64,000 bases of DNA from Bradyrhizobium sp. LLZ17 (GTDB taxonomy: Bacteria; Pseudomonadota; Alphaproteobacteria; Rhizobiales; Xanthobacteraceae): contig NZ_CP165734.1 of assembly GCF_041200145.1 (NCBI RefSeq), forward strand, positions 2,790,001 through 2,854,000, read 5' to 3'. A program made the position numbers and the translations under genes. A model generated the notes under the pieces. That model did not search any database. It had not been told where the DNA came from and worked only from the letters and a program-made list of their open reading frames with translations. The number at the start of each line of letters is the position of its first letter. Within the stretch, counting starts at the first letter, position 1. Shown one piece after another: positions 38,411-46,650 of the stretch.

Positions 38411-39430
38411 TCACTGGCGCCGTGGCCGCTTGAATACGAACAGCACTCCGAGCGCGCCTGCCGCGATCAGGGTGGCAGCATAAGGAACCAACCGGGCGAC
38501 AGTGCCGCGAGCTACGACTGCTGCATTTCTTGATTCCGCGCTGAAGCTGCCTCGCGTTCGGTGCAGAGAATGTGCTGGCTTGTAAAGATTGTCGATGCGA
38601 TCGGGTCCGATCGGGTTGTTTGTCTGCTGGCCTCCAATGCAGACCTTCGCGAGATACCAGTCCATGAAGCTCGGTAAGACCATATTGGCAAGGATGACCT
38701 TGAGCGTGCTCAAGCCGATCCAATACTCCCGCGCCGGCTTGTTCGCCGCGTGGAAGACAACGTCCGCTATCACTTCTGGCTCGACGACCGGCGCAACCGG
38801 TCGCGGCCCACGGCGCATATGGGCCCTTGCCCAGTCAAATTGAGGGGTGTTTACGGCCGGCAACTGCAGCATGGTCAAGTTGATCCCGCTTCGCTCGCTG
38901 ATGAGTTCGGCACGCAGCGAATCGGTGAAGCCCCTGATGGCGTGCTTGGCTCCGCAATAGGCCGACTGCAGAGGAATGCCGCGATACGCCAGTGCCGAGC
39001 CGATCTGGATGATCGATCCTCGATTTGCCGCCCGCATATGGCGGAGTGCGGCCATGGTGCCGTGTACGAATCCGAGATAGGTAACCTCGGTGACGCGACG
39101 GAATTCATCTGGTGTCATTCTCCACACCGGCGAAAACACCGTCACCATAGCGTCGTTCACCCACACATCGATGTGTCCGAAGGTTGCTGCGATGCGGTCA
39201 GCGGCCGCAAATACGGCGTCGGCATCCGCGACGTCGAGAGGAAGAACGATGGCTCGACCGCCCAGCTTTTCCACCTCGTCACGAACTTCCTGGAGAGCTG
39301 TGCCGTCCCGCGCAATGAGCCCGATCGAGAAACCCGCCTGCGCGAACCGATGGGCCGCCGCACGACCGACGCCTGCAGACGCACCGGTGATGACGACCAC
39401 CTGACTTGGCTTGACCGGCAGATGATTCAC
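38411..39430 (-). CDS. SDR with C-terminal membrane anchor
   Basis: A short-chain dehydrogenase of about 339 residues: VVVITGASAGVGRAAAHRF (cofactor), VWVNDAMVTVFSP (in place of NNAG), IQIGSALAYRG and AYCGAKHAIRG (active site). After the fold, a 60-residue extension ends in one hydrophobic helix (LVPYAATLIAAGALGVLFVF), so the enzyme is probably held at the membrane. GTG 39430 has an AGGAG site 6 nt upstream and is preferred over GTG 39469. It follows the ASRT-family gene by about 45 bp as the last member of the tight sugar-oxidation operon. Confidence 0.85.
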   Translation of the reverse strand: MNHLPVKPSQVVVITGASAGVGRAAAHRFAQAGFSIGLIARDGTALQEVRDEVEKLGGRAIVLPLDVADADAVFAAADRIAATFGHIDVWVNDAMVTVFSPVWRMTPDEFRRVTEVTYLGFVHGTMAALRHMRAANRGSIIQIGSALAYRGIPLQSAYCGAKHAIRGFTDSLRAELISERSGINLTMLQLPAVNTPQFDWARAHMRRGPRPVAPVVEPEVIADVVFHAANKPAREYWIGLSTLKVILANMVLPSFMDWYLAKVCIGGQQTNNPIGPDRIDNLYKPAHSLHRTRGSFSAESRNAAVVARGTVARLVPYAATLIAAGALGVLFVFKRPRRQ

Positions 39431-39475
39431 GGCTGGCTCCTGATGTTGATAGCGACTGAGCGGATGCACGCCTTG

Positions 39476-39850
39476 CTAGTTCGCCGGAAAGGCAATGGTG
39501 GTCAGCAACGCCATTGCCGGCTGTCGCGAATCGAGCCTTGTATGCTGAACCACGATCGGTGCATTCGCCTCGATGAGCGAGGCGTAGCTGGTGTCACGTG
39601 GCACCGGCGCGGGGTCGGCAAGGTCATTGAAGCGCATGTGCAGCGTTCGCCTGGCAGGTACGGTGACGAGAAAGGGACCGACAGGGTCGCGGTTTTCGAA
39701 GAACAACGTGATCTTGATCTCGACGTCCCGGTCTCCCGTGTTCAGGAAGCAAGCTGCTTCGTGCGAGACGAGATCATGGGCGTCGCTGACGCTACCACTG
39801 GGAATATACCCTTCCGGAATCGCCCAAACGGTGCAGCCGAGCTCTCGCAT
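39476..39850 (-). CDS. ASRT-family protein (Anabaena sensory rhodopsin transducer-like)
   Basis: A 124-residue cytoplasmic protein beginning MRELGCTVWAIPEGYIPSGS, with FLNTGDRDVEI, FFENRDPVGPF, VPARRTLHMRFNDL and VVQHTRLDSRQPA. This is the beta-sandwich family named after the Anabaena sensory rhodopsin transducer. Most members occur without a rhodopsin, and comparative work has proposed that they bind small molecules such as sugars. No rhodopsin is in this window. It starts 1 bp after the PPC/DUF296 stop, inside an operon of sugar-oxidising enzymes, which supports a sugar- or sugar-acid-sensing role. That role is inferred. Confidence 0.88.
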   Translation of the reverse strand: MRELGCTVWAIPEGYIPSGSVSDAHDLVSHEAACFLNTGDRDVEIKITLFFENRDPVGPFLVTVPARRTLHMRFNDLADPAPVPRDTSYASLIEANAPIVVQHTRLDSRQPAMALLTTIAFPAN

Positions 39851-39851
39851 G

Positions 39852-40295
39852 TCAATCCTCCAACCTGATCAGCGCCAACCCGCTTTGAGGATTCCTTCTC
39901 TTGCGCAAATGGGCCGGGCTTTCCGTAATGATGACCTCTAGCGTTGGACGCACCACACCGGATCCCAAGTGCCCGGCCAGCGCCACCCCGTCGCGCTTGC
40001 CGACCACCAAATGAACGTGGATCGACGGCTCGCCTGAGGGTCCCAGAGCGACGTCACCCATCAGAGACGCCACCTCGACCTGTTCGTGGACGGCATTATT
40101 CAAATACTCCCTCTTTTCCCAATCGAAGTATTTCAGAACAACCTCGCTGAAGGCGCCGATCCCCGTCATTTGTGCCGCTGAGATCCGTTGCTCCTTGGCC
40201 AGTGAAGCCAAGCAATCCATTGCTTCTTCACCCGTCTCAAGCACCACTGCAAAGGTTCGCTGGCCTGCGCTCTTGTTGAGAATCTTGTGCTGCAT
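39852..40295 (-). CDS. PPC/DUF296-domain protein
   Basis: A 147-residue protein of the PPC (plants and prokaryotes conserved, DUF296) fold. Matching segments are RTFAVVLETGEEAMDCLASLA, TGIGAFSEVVLKYFD, MGDVALGPSGEPSIHVHLVV and the glycine/histidine site AGHLGSGVVRPTLEVII. In plants the domain is fused to AT-hooks. Bacterial versions are free-standing trimers of unknown function, perhaps metal or ligand binding through the conserved histidines (HVHL, GHL). ATG 40295 is preferred to GTG 40304. It is sandwiched between the GMC dehydrogenase and ASRT genes. Confidence 0.88.
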   Translation of the reverse strand: MQHKILNKSAGQRTFAVVLETGEEAMDCLASLAKEQRISAAQMTGIGAFSEVVLKYFDWEKREYLNNAVHEQVEVASLMGDVALGPSGEPSIHVHLVVGKRDGVALAGHLGSGVVRPTLEVIITESPAHLRKRRNPQSGLALIRLED

Positions 40296-40314
40296 CGAAT
40301 TCACCTATTTCTCG

Positions 40315-41985
40315 TTAGACATTCTCGCTTGACCACATCGTGATCTCTCCTTGACGGGCGAGGGCGCGAATACGATCGGCGGTACGGCACGCGATCGCTT
40401 GGATGGTTAGGGACGGATTGGCTCCCCCGACGGTCGGAAAAACAGAGCCGTCGCAGATCCACAAATTTGGGATATCCCAGCTGCGGCAATCCGCGTTCAC
40501 GACACTGCTTGCGGGATCGGTGCCCATGCGAGCAGTGCCATTGAGATGGCAGGTATCATCCGTCTGGAACCAGATGTCCTTGGCATCGACAGCTCGAAGG
40601 GCCTGGCTCATGAACTTGAGCGAATGATCGATCAAGCGCTTGTCGTTTTCGCACCATGAATAGGTCACGCGCGGAATTCGCAACCCGTATTGATCGACCT
40701 CCTCGGTCAAGCTGACGCAGTTTCTTTCCTGGGGCAGCATTTCACCGACGATCTTCAGACCAACGACGTGATTGTAGTTCTTCATTTCCTCCACGAGCCT
40801 GGCCCCCCACAGGCCGTGCGCGCTCGCCTGCGTATTCGCCCAGAGTTGCGGCAGTGGCCCTTGGCTCATGTAGGCGTAACCGCCAAAGAAATCCTTGCCC
40901 GCATCCTCATAATTCCAGTGCTCGGTGATCGCGAGCGAAGGCGGCCCCTTGTACGATCGGATTTCGTCATCCATTACGCCCCACACGGCCTGATTGGACT
41001 GCGCCATCAGGTTCTTGCCGAGCAGACCCGAGCTGTTGGCAAGCCCCTCCGGGAATCTGTCCGTCGCGGAATTGAACAAGAGCCTTGGCGTTTCGATCGC
41101 ATACCCGGCGACAACGACGTTGTGCGCACGCTGAAAATGCCAGGCGCCGTCGCGATGGTAGTGCAGGCCCGAGGCGAGACCGGTCCGGCTCACCTCGACA
41201 CGGCCGACCATGGCAAGGTCCCTGATTTCGGCGCCTGCAGCGAGCGCCCGCGGAATCCACGTCACGAGCGCGCTCTGCTTCGCGTTCGTCGAACATCCTG
41301 CGACGCAGAAGCCGCGATAGACGCAAGGGTGCGCCAGACCTCGGGGTGCGGAAAGAGTGGCAAGTGGTGTTTCGGTCCACTTGATTCCCAACGCGTCGCA
41401 ACCCTTGGCGAGTGCACGCGCGGCCGCGTTGAGCGGATGGGCTCGATAGGGATACCGCGGTCGCGGCGGCCCCCAGGGATAGTTGATCGGCCCCGATATT
41501 TTCAGTGCCTGCTCGACCTCCGTGTAATAGTCCCACATCTCGCGCCAATCCAATGGCCAGTCGGCTCCATAGCCAAGCAGCGTGCGCGCCTTGAACCACT
41601 CGGGTCGGAAGCGAAGCGACACCATGGCAAAATGCACCGTCGAACCTCCGACCGCCTTGCCGCAGTTATTGCTGCCCAGCTGCAGCGGATTTGCCCCGTC
41701 CACGATGCGATCGTCCGTCCAGTAGAGTTTGGTTTGCTCCGATTCGTCGGAAGCAAAGTCTTCGAGCGGCCGAAAATATGGCCCGGCATCGAACGCAACG
41801 ACCGAGAAGCCGTACTCGGCGAGCTTACACGCGAGCGTGCCGCCGCCCGCCCCGGTTCCCACGATGGCGAAGTCTACAACCTCGTCATCGCGGTACTGCT
41901 TCATCGGCACCCAACCGCCGGGTCGGAAAACATCCGGCGCGTGGCCGTCCCGGGCGCGCGGACTTTGCAGGGGGTCATCGGACAT
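40315..41985 (-). CDS. GMC-family FAD dehydrogenase, large subunit (gluconate dehydrogenase type)
   Basis: A 556-residue flavoprotein. FAD-binding motif VGTGAGGGTLACKLAEYG (about residues 40-57), a cysteine-containing loop CVYRGFCVAGC, and C-terminal GMC signature with catalytic His/Asn in CHLNGTARMG and VFPTVGGANPSLTI. It resembles the large subunit of membrane gluconate/2-keto-gluconate dehydrogenases. No signal peptide is seen; relatives are carried out by a Tat signal on the small subunit, yet the adjacent small subunit lacks an obvious one. ATG 41985 lies inside the end of that gene (11-bp overlap). No cytochrome c gene follows, unlike the second GMC module at 54355-58167. Confidence 0.9.
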   Translation of the reverse strand: MSDDPLQSPRARDGHAPDVFRPGGWVPMKQYRDDEVVDFAIVGTGAGGGTLACKLAEYGFSVVAFDAGPYFRPLEDFASDESEQTKLYWTDDRIVDGANPLQLGSNNCGKAVGGSTVHFAMVSLRFRPEWFKARTLLGYGADWPLDWREMWDYYTEVEQALKISGPINYPWGPPRPRYPYRAHPLNAAARALAKGCDALGIKWTETPLATLSAPRGLAHPCVYRGFCVAGCSTNAKQSALVTWIPRALAAGAEIRDLAMVGRVEVSRTGLASGLHYHRDGAWHFQRAHNVVVAGYAIETPRLLFNSATDRFPEGLANSSGLLGKNLMAQSNQAVWGVMDDEIRSYKGPPSLAITEHWNYEDAGKDFFGGYAYMSQGPLPQLWANTQASAHGLWGARLVEEMKNYNHVVGLKIVGEMLPQERNCVSLTEEVDQYGLRIPRVTYSWCENDKRLIDHSLKFMSQALRAVDAKDIWFQTDDTCHLNGTARMGTDPASSVVNADCRSWDIPNLWICDGSVFPTVGGANPSLTIQAIACRTADRIRALARQGEITMWSSENV

Positions 41986-42643
41986 GGCGATTGATCCTCG
42001 CTGCCTTGTCCTCAGCGCCCGGCTTTGCTTCAGCTGCCTCCCAGGGATCGCGCTCGTTGAAATCAAGACGCACATAGCCGCGGGGACTTGCCGGTCCACC
42101 CCAGCCGATCTCGCTCCACGCAGTGGGGTGGGCGTAATACGCAAGCACGATGTCGCGCAATAATCTGCGTTTGAAAAAGTCCGCAGAGCGCATCGTGCCC
42201 CACTCCGAAGCGGTGAGCGCACCAGCTTCAGCCTGACGGAGCAGTTCATCCTGCTCCGCTTCGGTGATCTCGGCGAAGCGTCGCTGGTAGGCCAGTTGCG
42301 CTTCGGCGTCGATGGCTTTTAGCCCCTGCCGCCACGCCTCTCCGTCTCGCGGCATTCCGGCAACGCGATAGCCGTCGCGAGTACCTTGATGCAGTTTGCT
42401 GTCGAGGAGCGCCGCAACCGGAACTTTCGACCGATTGGCCGGCTGCGGGAGGATACGGGCGGCGATTGCCGAAACTGTCTCGAACTCGGGGACTGTGAAG
42501 AACCGCGGCTCCGGTGCGATCGCCAAACGGCGCGCCACGACCGCCCGGGTCTTGTCATTCCATGATGGTCCGCTCCACTTCTTCAGAACGTCATAGTCGG
42601 GATAAGGCTCGCTTGAGCTAACAGGGTGCGTCCTGTCATGCAT
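41975..42643 (-). CDS. Gluconate 2-dehydrogenase subunit-3-like small subunit
   Basis: A 222-residue protein matching the small-subunit family of GMC dehydrogenases (FFTVPEFETVSAIAARILPQ, SADFFKRRLLRDIVLAYYAHP, WSEIGWGGPASPRGYVRLD). It usually stabilises and exports the flavoprotein. The N-terminus (MHDRTHPVSSSEPYPDYDV) has no twin-arginine or Sec signal, unlike the paralogue at 57400-58167, so this complex may stay cytoplasmic. It overlaps the membrane-protein gene by 8 bp and the large-subunit gene by 11 bp. Confidence 0.88.
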   Translation of the reverse strand: MHDRTHPVSSSEPYPDYDVLKKWSGPSWNDKTRAVVARRLAIAPEPRFFTVPEFETVSAIAARILPQPANRSKVPVAALLDSKLHQGTRDGYRVAGMPRDGEAWRQGLKAIDAEAQLAYQRRFAEITEAEQDELLRQAEAGALTASEWGTMRSADFFKRRLLRDIVLAYYAHPTAWSEIGWGGPASPRGYVRLDFNERDPWEAAEAKPGAEDKAARINRHVR

Positions 42644-43574
42644 CAGGGTACTCCCTCATCAGCTCGAGCGCTGCAAGACCTGCAAGGGCGAGCCCGGCAA
42701 AGCTCGGCGGCGCCGGCAGCGGCGGCCCGCTGAGGAGATTTTGGCTCCAATTGCGCCAGCCCCCCATATTCCGGGATACGCCGTAGGCGTGAAAACCGAC
42801 CCCTGCCAAGCCCATCCCTACAAGCAGTCGCATCCACCAGCGCGCGAGCCGATGCGGGCGCCGTGCCCCGGCTGACGCCGCCAGAAGCAACCCGGCTCCG
42901 ATCGGCGGCAGGGTGACTGGAATGGCCATGACCGGATTGTGGAATGCCCCGCGGAAATGCAGCAATCCCACTTCCCCCGTGGTCCCCAGCAACCCAGCCG
43001 CGGTCACCGCCGCGATGGTCCGACCGGCTGGAAGCGAGAGGACTTCGGGCCCTGTTTGTGACTTGCTCTCGCGCACGCGCTCCGAGCAATATCCCAAAAG
43101 GCCAGAGAGCAGGATCGCCATAGGAGCGCCGACAGGCGCGCCATAAAACAGGTTCTGCCAGCTGAAGCCACCGACCTTCTTCGTCACGTTGTACAAATGA
43201 AAGCCGGTCCCAATCAGACCGGTCGCGGCGGCCAACAGATAAGTTGTATCGCGCGCTCCGTGAGCGACCGGACGCGCGTCCGCAGTCCCGTGGGCACTCA
43301 TCGCAAGCGTCACCGCCGATGCAACGAGCGGCGCGAACATGGCCTTGTTCTTGAAGGAGCCGCGGTAGTGCTCGACCGCGCTATCCGCAAGCACCGAGGC
43401 TGCCAAGCCGCCGGCCGCGCGGTTCAATCGACGCGCCGCGACTACGGACTTCTTCTGCGTCGACTTCTTTGGTCGCCAGAGAACGAGTGATCCTGTCCGG
43501 CTGGCCGACCGATCGGCCAGCGAACGGGAAGCATCGGCGGCATGCTGGAAAGGAGACTGCGTTGTTCGTGTCAT
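42636..43574 (-). CDS. Membrane protein with internal duplication, linked to GMC dehydrogenase
   Basis: A 312-residue polytopic membrane protein of no named family I know. It has about six to eight hydrophobic segments in two related halves. Half one has HYRGSFKNKAMFAPLVAS and GTGFHLYNVTKKVGGFSWQNLFYGAPVGAP. Half two has HFRGAFHNPVMAIPVTL and GVGFHAYGVSRNMGGWRNW then LLSGPPLPAP. Each half keeps a histidine in (H)FRG(S/A)F and another in GFH. Repeated membrane histidines could bind heme or quinone, making this a candidate electron acceptor or anchor for the dehydrogenase, which lacks its own cytochrome. This is inference from position and pattern. Confidence 0.8.
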   Translation of the reverse strand: MTRTTQSPFQHAADASRSLADRSASRTGSLVLWRPKKSTQKKSVVAARRLNRAAGGLAASVLADSAVEHYRGSFKNKAMFAPLVASAVTLAMSAHGTADARPVAHGARDTTYLLAAATGLIGTGFHLYNVTKKVGGFSWQNLFYGAPVGAPMAILLSGLLGYCSERVRESKSQTGPEVLSLPAGRTIAAVTAAGLLGTTGEVGLLHFRGAFHNPVMAIPVTLPPIGAGLLLAASAGARRPHRLARWWMRLLVGMGLAGVGFHAYGVSRNMGGWRNWSQNLLSGPPLPAPPSFAGLALAGLAALELMREYPDA

Positions 43575-43583
43575 GCGGCGTAC

Positions 43584-44681
43584 TCAAATGGCATAGGGCG
43601 CGGCATCCGGCTCTTTGAAGGCCAGCCCGTTTCCCGGTTGCGACAGATCGGGATAGATGACGCCGTTCTTCGGGACAGGAGCGCCTTCGAACAGCATGTG
43701 CTCGATCCGGACATGATCATGAAACCATTCCAGGTGACGCAGGCGCGGCGCAGCGCAGGCTGCGTGAAGATGCAGCGAAGGCGCACAATGGGCGGACAAA
43801 TCGACCTGAAATGCGTCACACAGGGCAGCGATCTGGAGGAAGCCGGTGATCCCGCCACAGCGCGTCATGTCCGCTTGCTGCACATCGACCGCGCGGGCGG
43901 CGAGCATCCTCCGCACGTAGTCCGCGGTGTAGGCGTATTCGCCTGCCGCGACATCCATTCCGGGCGGGACGCGCGCGCGAACCGCTCGCAAACCATCGAG
44001 ATCATCTGAGGAGACGGGCTCCTCGAACCAGCTCACGTTTTCCTGGACAAAGGCGTTTGCAAGCTCGAGCGCTTGCTTGGGTGTATATGCGCCATTTGCA
44101 TCGACAAAGAGTCTTGCGCGTTCTCCGATCGCTTGCTTGGCGAGCCTCACTCGGTCCGGGTCGCGTTTTGGTTGCGAGCCGACCTTCATCTTGACGTAGG
44201 CGCACCCCTGTTCCGCAACCCAAGCTCCAAGCTGCTCTTGAAGTTCATCATCGGAGTATGTGGTGAAACCTCCGCTCCCGTAGATTGGGACGCCAAGCCG
44301 GTAGCTGCCCAGCACGCCGGCCAACGGCATGTCCAGGAGCCGGGCCTTGAGGTCATAAAGCGCGGCGTCAACCGCAGAAATAGCGGTCGCCGCGAGTCCT
44401 TCTCGACCCAGGTTGCGCACGGCGCGCTGCATGGATGCCCACGAGCTCTGAGGAGACATGGCATCCTGACCTTTGATGGATGGATACAATTCGGCTTCGA
44501 TCAGGCGGGCAATGGATGCGCTCGAATAGGTGTAGCCGAGGCCTTTCTTGTTGCCGGCCCACGCCTCGACGACGACAAGAGTCGTCGAATCCCACCTGAA
44601 CGTCCCGTCTGCTTCCGGCCCATCGGTCGGAATGGCAAACGCTCGCGCGCGCAGGCGGTCGATGGAAGGGTCAGGCTTCAT
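43584..44681 (-). CDS. Mandelate racemase/enolase-superfamily enzyme (sugar-acid dehydratase-like)
   Basis: A 365-residue enzyme of the enolase superfamily. Catalytic K164 and K166 lie in YVKMKVG. Metal ligands are D194 (FVDANG), E220 (WFEEP) and E248 (AAGEYA); D271 (QQADMTRCGG) and H298 (SAHCAP) form the second acid/base pair, the mandelate racemase subgroup pattern. Such enzymes dehydrate or racemise sugar acids, which would be the products of the neighbouring dehydrogenase. The start directly abuts the TPP-enzyme stop, and the membrane-protein gene follows 10 bp later. Confidence 0.9.
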   Translation of the reverse strand: MKPDPSIDRLRARAFAIPTDGPEADGTFRWDSTTLVVVEAWAGNKKGLGYTYSSASIARLIEAELYPSIKGQDAMSPQSSWASMQRAVRNLGREGLAATAISAVDAALYDLKARLLDMPLAGVLGSYRLGVPIYGSGGFTTYSDDELQEQLGAWVAEQGCAYVKMKVGSQPKRDPDRVRLAKQAIGERARLFVDANGAYTPKQALELANAFVQENVSWFEEPVSSDDLDGLRAVRARVPPGMDVAAGEYAYTADYVRRMLAARAVDVQQADMTRCGGITGFLQIAALCDAFQVDLSAHCAPSLHLHAACAAPRLRHLEWFHDHVRIEHMLFEGAPVPKNGVIYPDLSQPGNGLAFKEPDAAPYAI

Positions 44682-46457
44682 CTAGTCCTTCCCCGGCACG
44701 ATACTGGTCAGCAGCTCCTTTGCGCTATTCTTGAGCACGCTCCCGAGCTCTGGCTCCGACGGAATCATGCTGATGAAGTTCTTCGCGTCCTTGAGCGTGA
44801 TGTGCGGCGGCAGAGGTGGCACGTTCGGATCGGTGTAGGCCTCCAGCACTACAGGACGGTCGGCCGCGAGGGCCTCATCCCAGGCGGCTGCTACCCTGTC
44901 CGGGTTGTCGACAAAGATTCCCTTCAGCCCGAGCAGCTCGGCATATCGATGATATGGAAAATCCGGGATACTCTGCGTGGATTCCGTCTTGCCGGAGCCG
45001 AGCTGGATGCGCTCTTCCCACGTGACTTGGTTGAGATCGCGATTGTTCAGGACGAGAACGATGACGCGAGGATCTGACCATTGCTTCCAGTATTTGGAGA
45101 TGGTGATCAGCACGTTGAGCCCGTTCATCTGCATGGCACCATCTCCCATGCACGCGATGACGGTCCGCTCCGGATAGGCCATCTTGGCCGCGAGCGCGTA
45201 AGGAGTGCCCGCGCCCAGTGAAGCCAACCCGCCCGAGAGTGAGGCTTTCATGCCGCGGCGGATCTTCAGATCCCGGGCATACCAGTTCGCGACCGAGCCG
45301 GAGTCGGCCGTGATGATCGCATTATCCGGAAGTCGCGGTGATAACTCCCAGAACACGCGCTGTGGGTTGAGCGGATCGGCAGAGTCCATGGCACGTCGTT
45401 CCAAGGTGCCCCACCATTCGCGCACGCCGCTTTCGATGTCCCGCCGCCAGGCCGAGTCCTGCTTTTGCTGAAGAAGCGGGAGCAGCGCGTTCAATGTTGC
45501 CGCGCTGTCGCCAACAATATTGACCTCCATGGGATATCGCAGGCTGAGCCGCGACCCGTCGATGTCGATTTGCACCCCGCGCGCGTCTCCCGGCTTTGGC
45601 AGGAACTCGCTGTAGGGGAATGCGGAACCCACCATGAGGAACGTGTCGCAATTCTTCATCAGATCCCAGCTCGGCTTGGTTCCGAGCAACCCGATAGAAC
45701 CGGTCACAAATGGCAGATCGTCCGGCAGTGCAGCCTTTCCGAGCAGCGCCTTCGCAACACCCGCCTGACGGCGCTCCGCGACGGCAATGACTTCGTCCGT
45801 AGCTTCGAGTGCGCCTGCGCCGACCAGAATGGCGACCCTGTCCCCGCTGTTGAGCACGTCCGCGGCGGAACGCAGCAAGGCCTCGTTCGGCAGCGTGGCC
45901 GGCCCGGCGTAGCCGACCCCGGTGTGGGTCGCGCCATGCGCGAGCGGCGGATCGCTGTATTCGAGCTCCTGCACGTCCTTGGGCAAGATTACGCACGTAA
46001 CGGCGCGTCTAAAGTGCGCGATCCGAACCGCCCGGTCGATCAGATGACGCACCTGCTCGGGGACGCTCGCTTGCGCGACGTACTCCGTGACGTCCTGGAA
46101 AAGTGTTTGGAGATCGACCTCCTGCTGATAACTCGCGCCGATCGCGCTTCGCGCCTGCTGTCCCACCAAAGCGACCACCGGGACATGATCCATTTTGGCA
46201 TCGTACAGACCATTCAACAGGTGGATTGCCCCCGGTCCGGACGTGGCGTAGCAGAGTCCCACTTGGCCGGTGAACTTCGCGTGCGCCGAGGCCATGAACG
46301 CGGCCATCTCCTCGTGTCGAACCTGAACGTACTGCATCGAGTGCTTGGCACGATCGAGCGCCACGTCCAGCCCGCCGACGCCGTCCCCAGGATAGCCATA
46401 GACGCGCTTCAAGCCCCATTCGGAAAGCCGATGCCAAACGAATTCGCTGATGTTCAT
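44682..46457 (-). CDS. Thiamine-diphosphate enzyme (pyruvate oxidase/acetolactate synthase-like)
   Basis: A 591-residue ThDP enzyme with the usual three domains. The N-terminal PYR domain has the activating glutamate in VRHEEMAAFMASAHAKFTG. A central Rossmann domain has FLMVGSAFPYSEFLP. The C-terminal PP domain has the ThDP/metal motif GDGAMQMN...NNRD. It is closest in feel to PoxB-type enzymes but lacks an obvious C-terminal membrane-binding peptide. It could decarboxylate or ligate a 2-keto acid made by the enolase-superfamily enzyme downstream. It is the first gene of the minus-strand operon, with a near-palindromic site about 50 bp upstream. Confidence 0.9.
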   Translation of the reverse strand: MNISEFVWHRLSEWGLKRVYGYPGDGVGGLDVALDRAKHSMQYVQVRHEEMAAFMASAHAKFTGQVGLCYATSGPGAIHLLNGLYDAKMDHVPVVALVGQQARSAIGASYQQEVDLQTLFQDVTEYVAQASVPEQVRHLIDRAVRIAHFRRAVTCVILPKDVQELEYSDPPLAHGATHTGVGYAGPATLPNEALLRSAADVLNSGDRVAILVGAGALEATDEVIAVAERRQAGVAKALLGKAALPDDLPFVTGSIGLLGTKPSWDLMKNCDTFLMVGSAFPYSEFLPKPGDARGVQIDIDGSRLSLRYPMEVNIVGDSAATLNALLPLLQQKQDSAWRRDIESGVREWWGTLERRAMDSADPLNPQRVFWELSPRLPDNAIITADSGSVANWYARDLKIRRGMKASLSGGLASLGAGTPYALAAKMAYPERTVIACMGDGAMQMNGLNVLITISKYWKQWSDPRVIVLVLNNRDLNQVTWEERIQLGSGKTESTQSIPDFPYHRYAELLGLKGIFVDNPDRVAAAWDEALAADRPVVLEAYTDPNVPPLPPHITLKDAKNFISMIPSEPELGSVLKNSAKELLTSIVPGKD

Positions 46458-46508
46458 TGGATTATCTCGGTGACGGCGCCGCGAACGGCTCAGACGAATC
46501 CAACGTGG

Positions 46509-46524
46509 AATGTTCGCGAACGTT
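46509..46524. promoter_or_regulatory. Operator-like near-palindrome upstream of the TPP-enzyme operon
   Basis: AATGTTCGCGAACGTT has a perfect 10-bp core (GTTCGCGAAC) and matches itself reversed at 14 of 16 positions. It lies about 52 bp before the ATG at 46457, the right place for a repressor of the LacI, GntR or IclR types. No regulator gene is adjacent. Confidence 0.5.
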
Positions 46525-46587
46525 GCAGCGTTACAGGTTATTTAAGCTCGGCGGCCACGCAATCCGGCCGTGAAGCCAGTCTCTTTT

Positions 46588-46650
46588 GTACGGTAGTGCA
46601 CCGAGATTGCGTTGGCATTCCTGGCGACCCGGCGACCGACAGCGCACTTG
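46588..46650. repeat. Diverged intergenic repeat, copy 1
   Basis: Shares GTACGG(T/A)AG, ACCGAGA(T/C)TGC, GGCAT, TGGCG and ACAGCGCAC(T/C)TG in the same order with a copy at 51258-51325. Each copy is 60-70 bp and lies in an intergenic region. Its nature (regulatory, repetitive element or gene remnant) is unknown. Confidence 0.45.
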
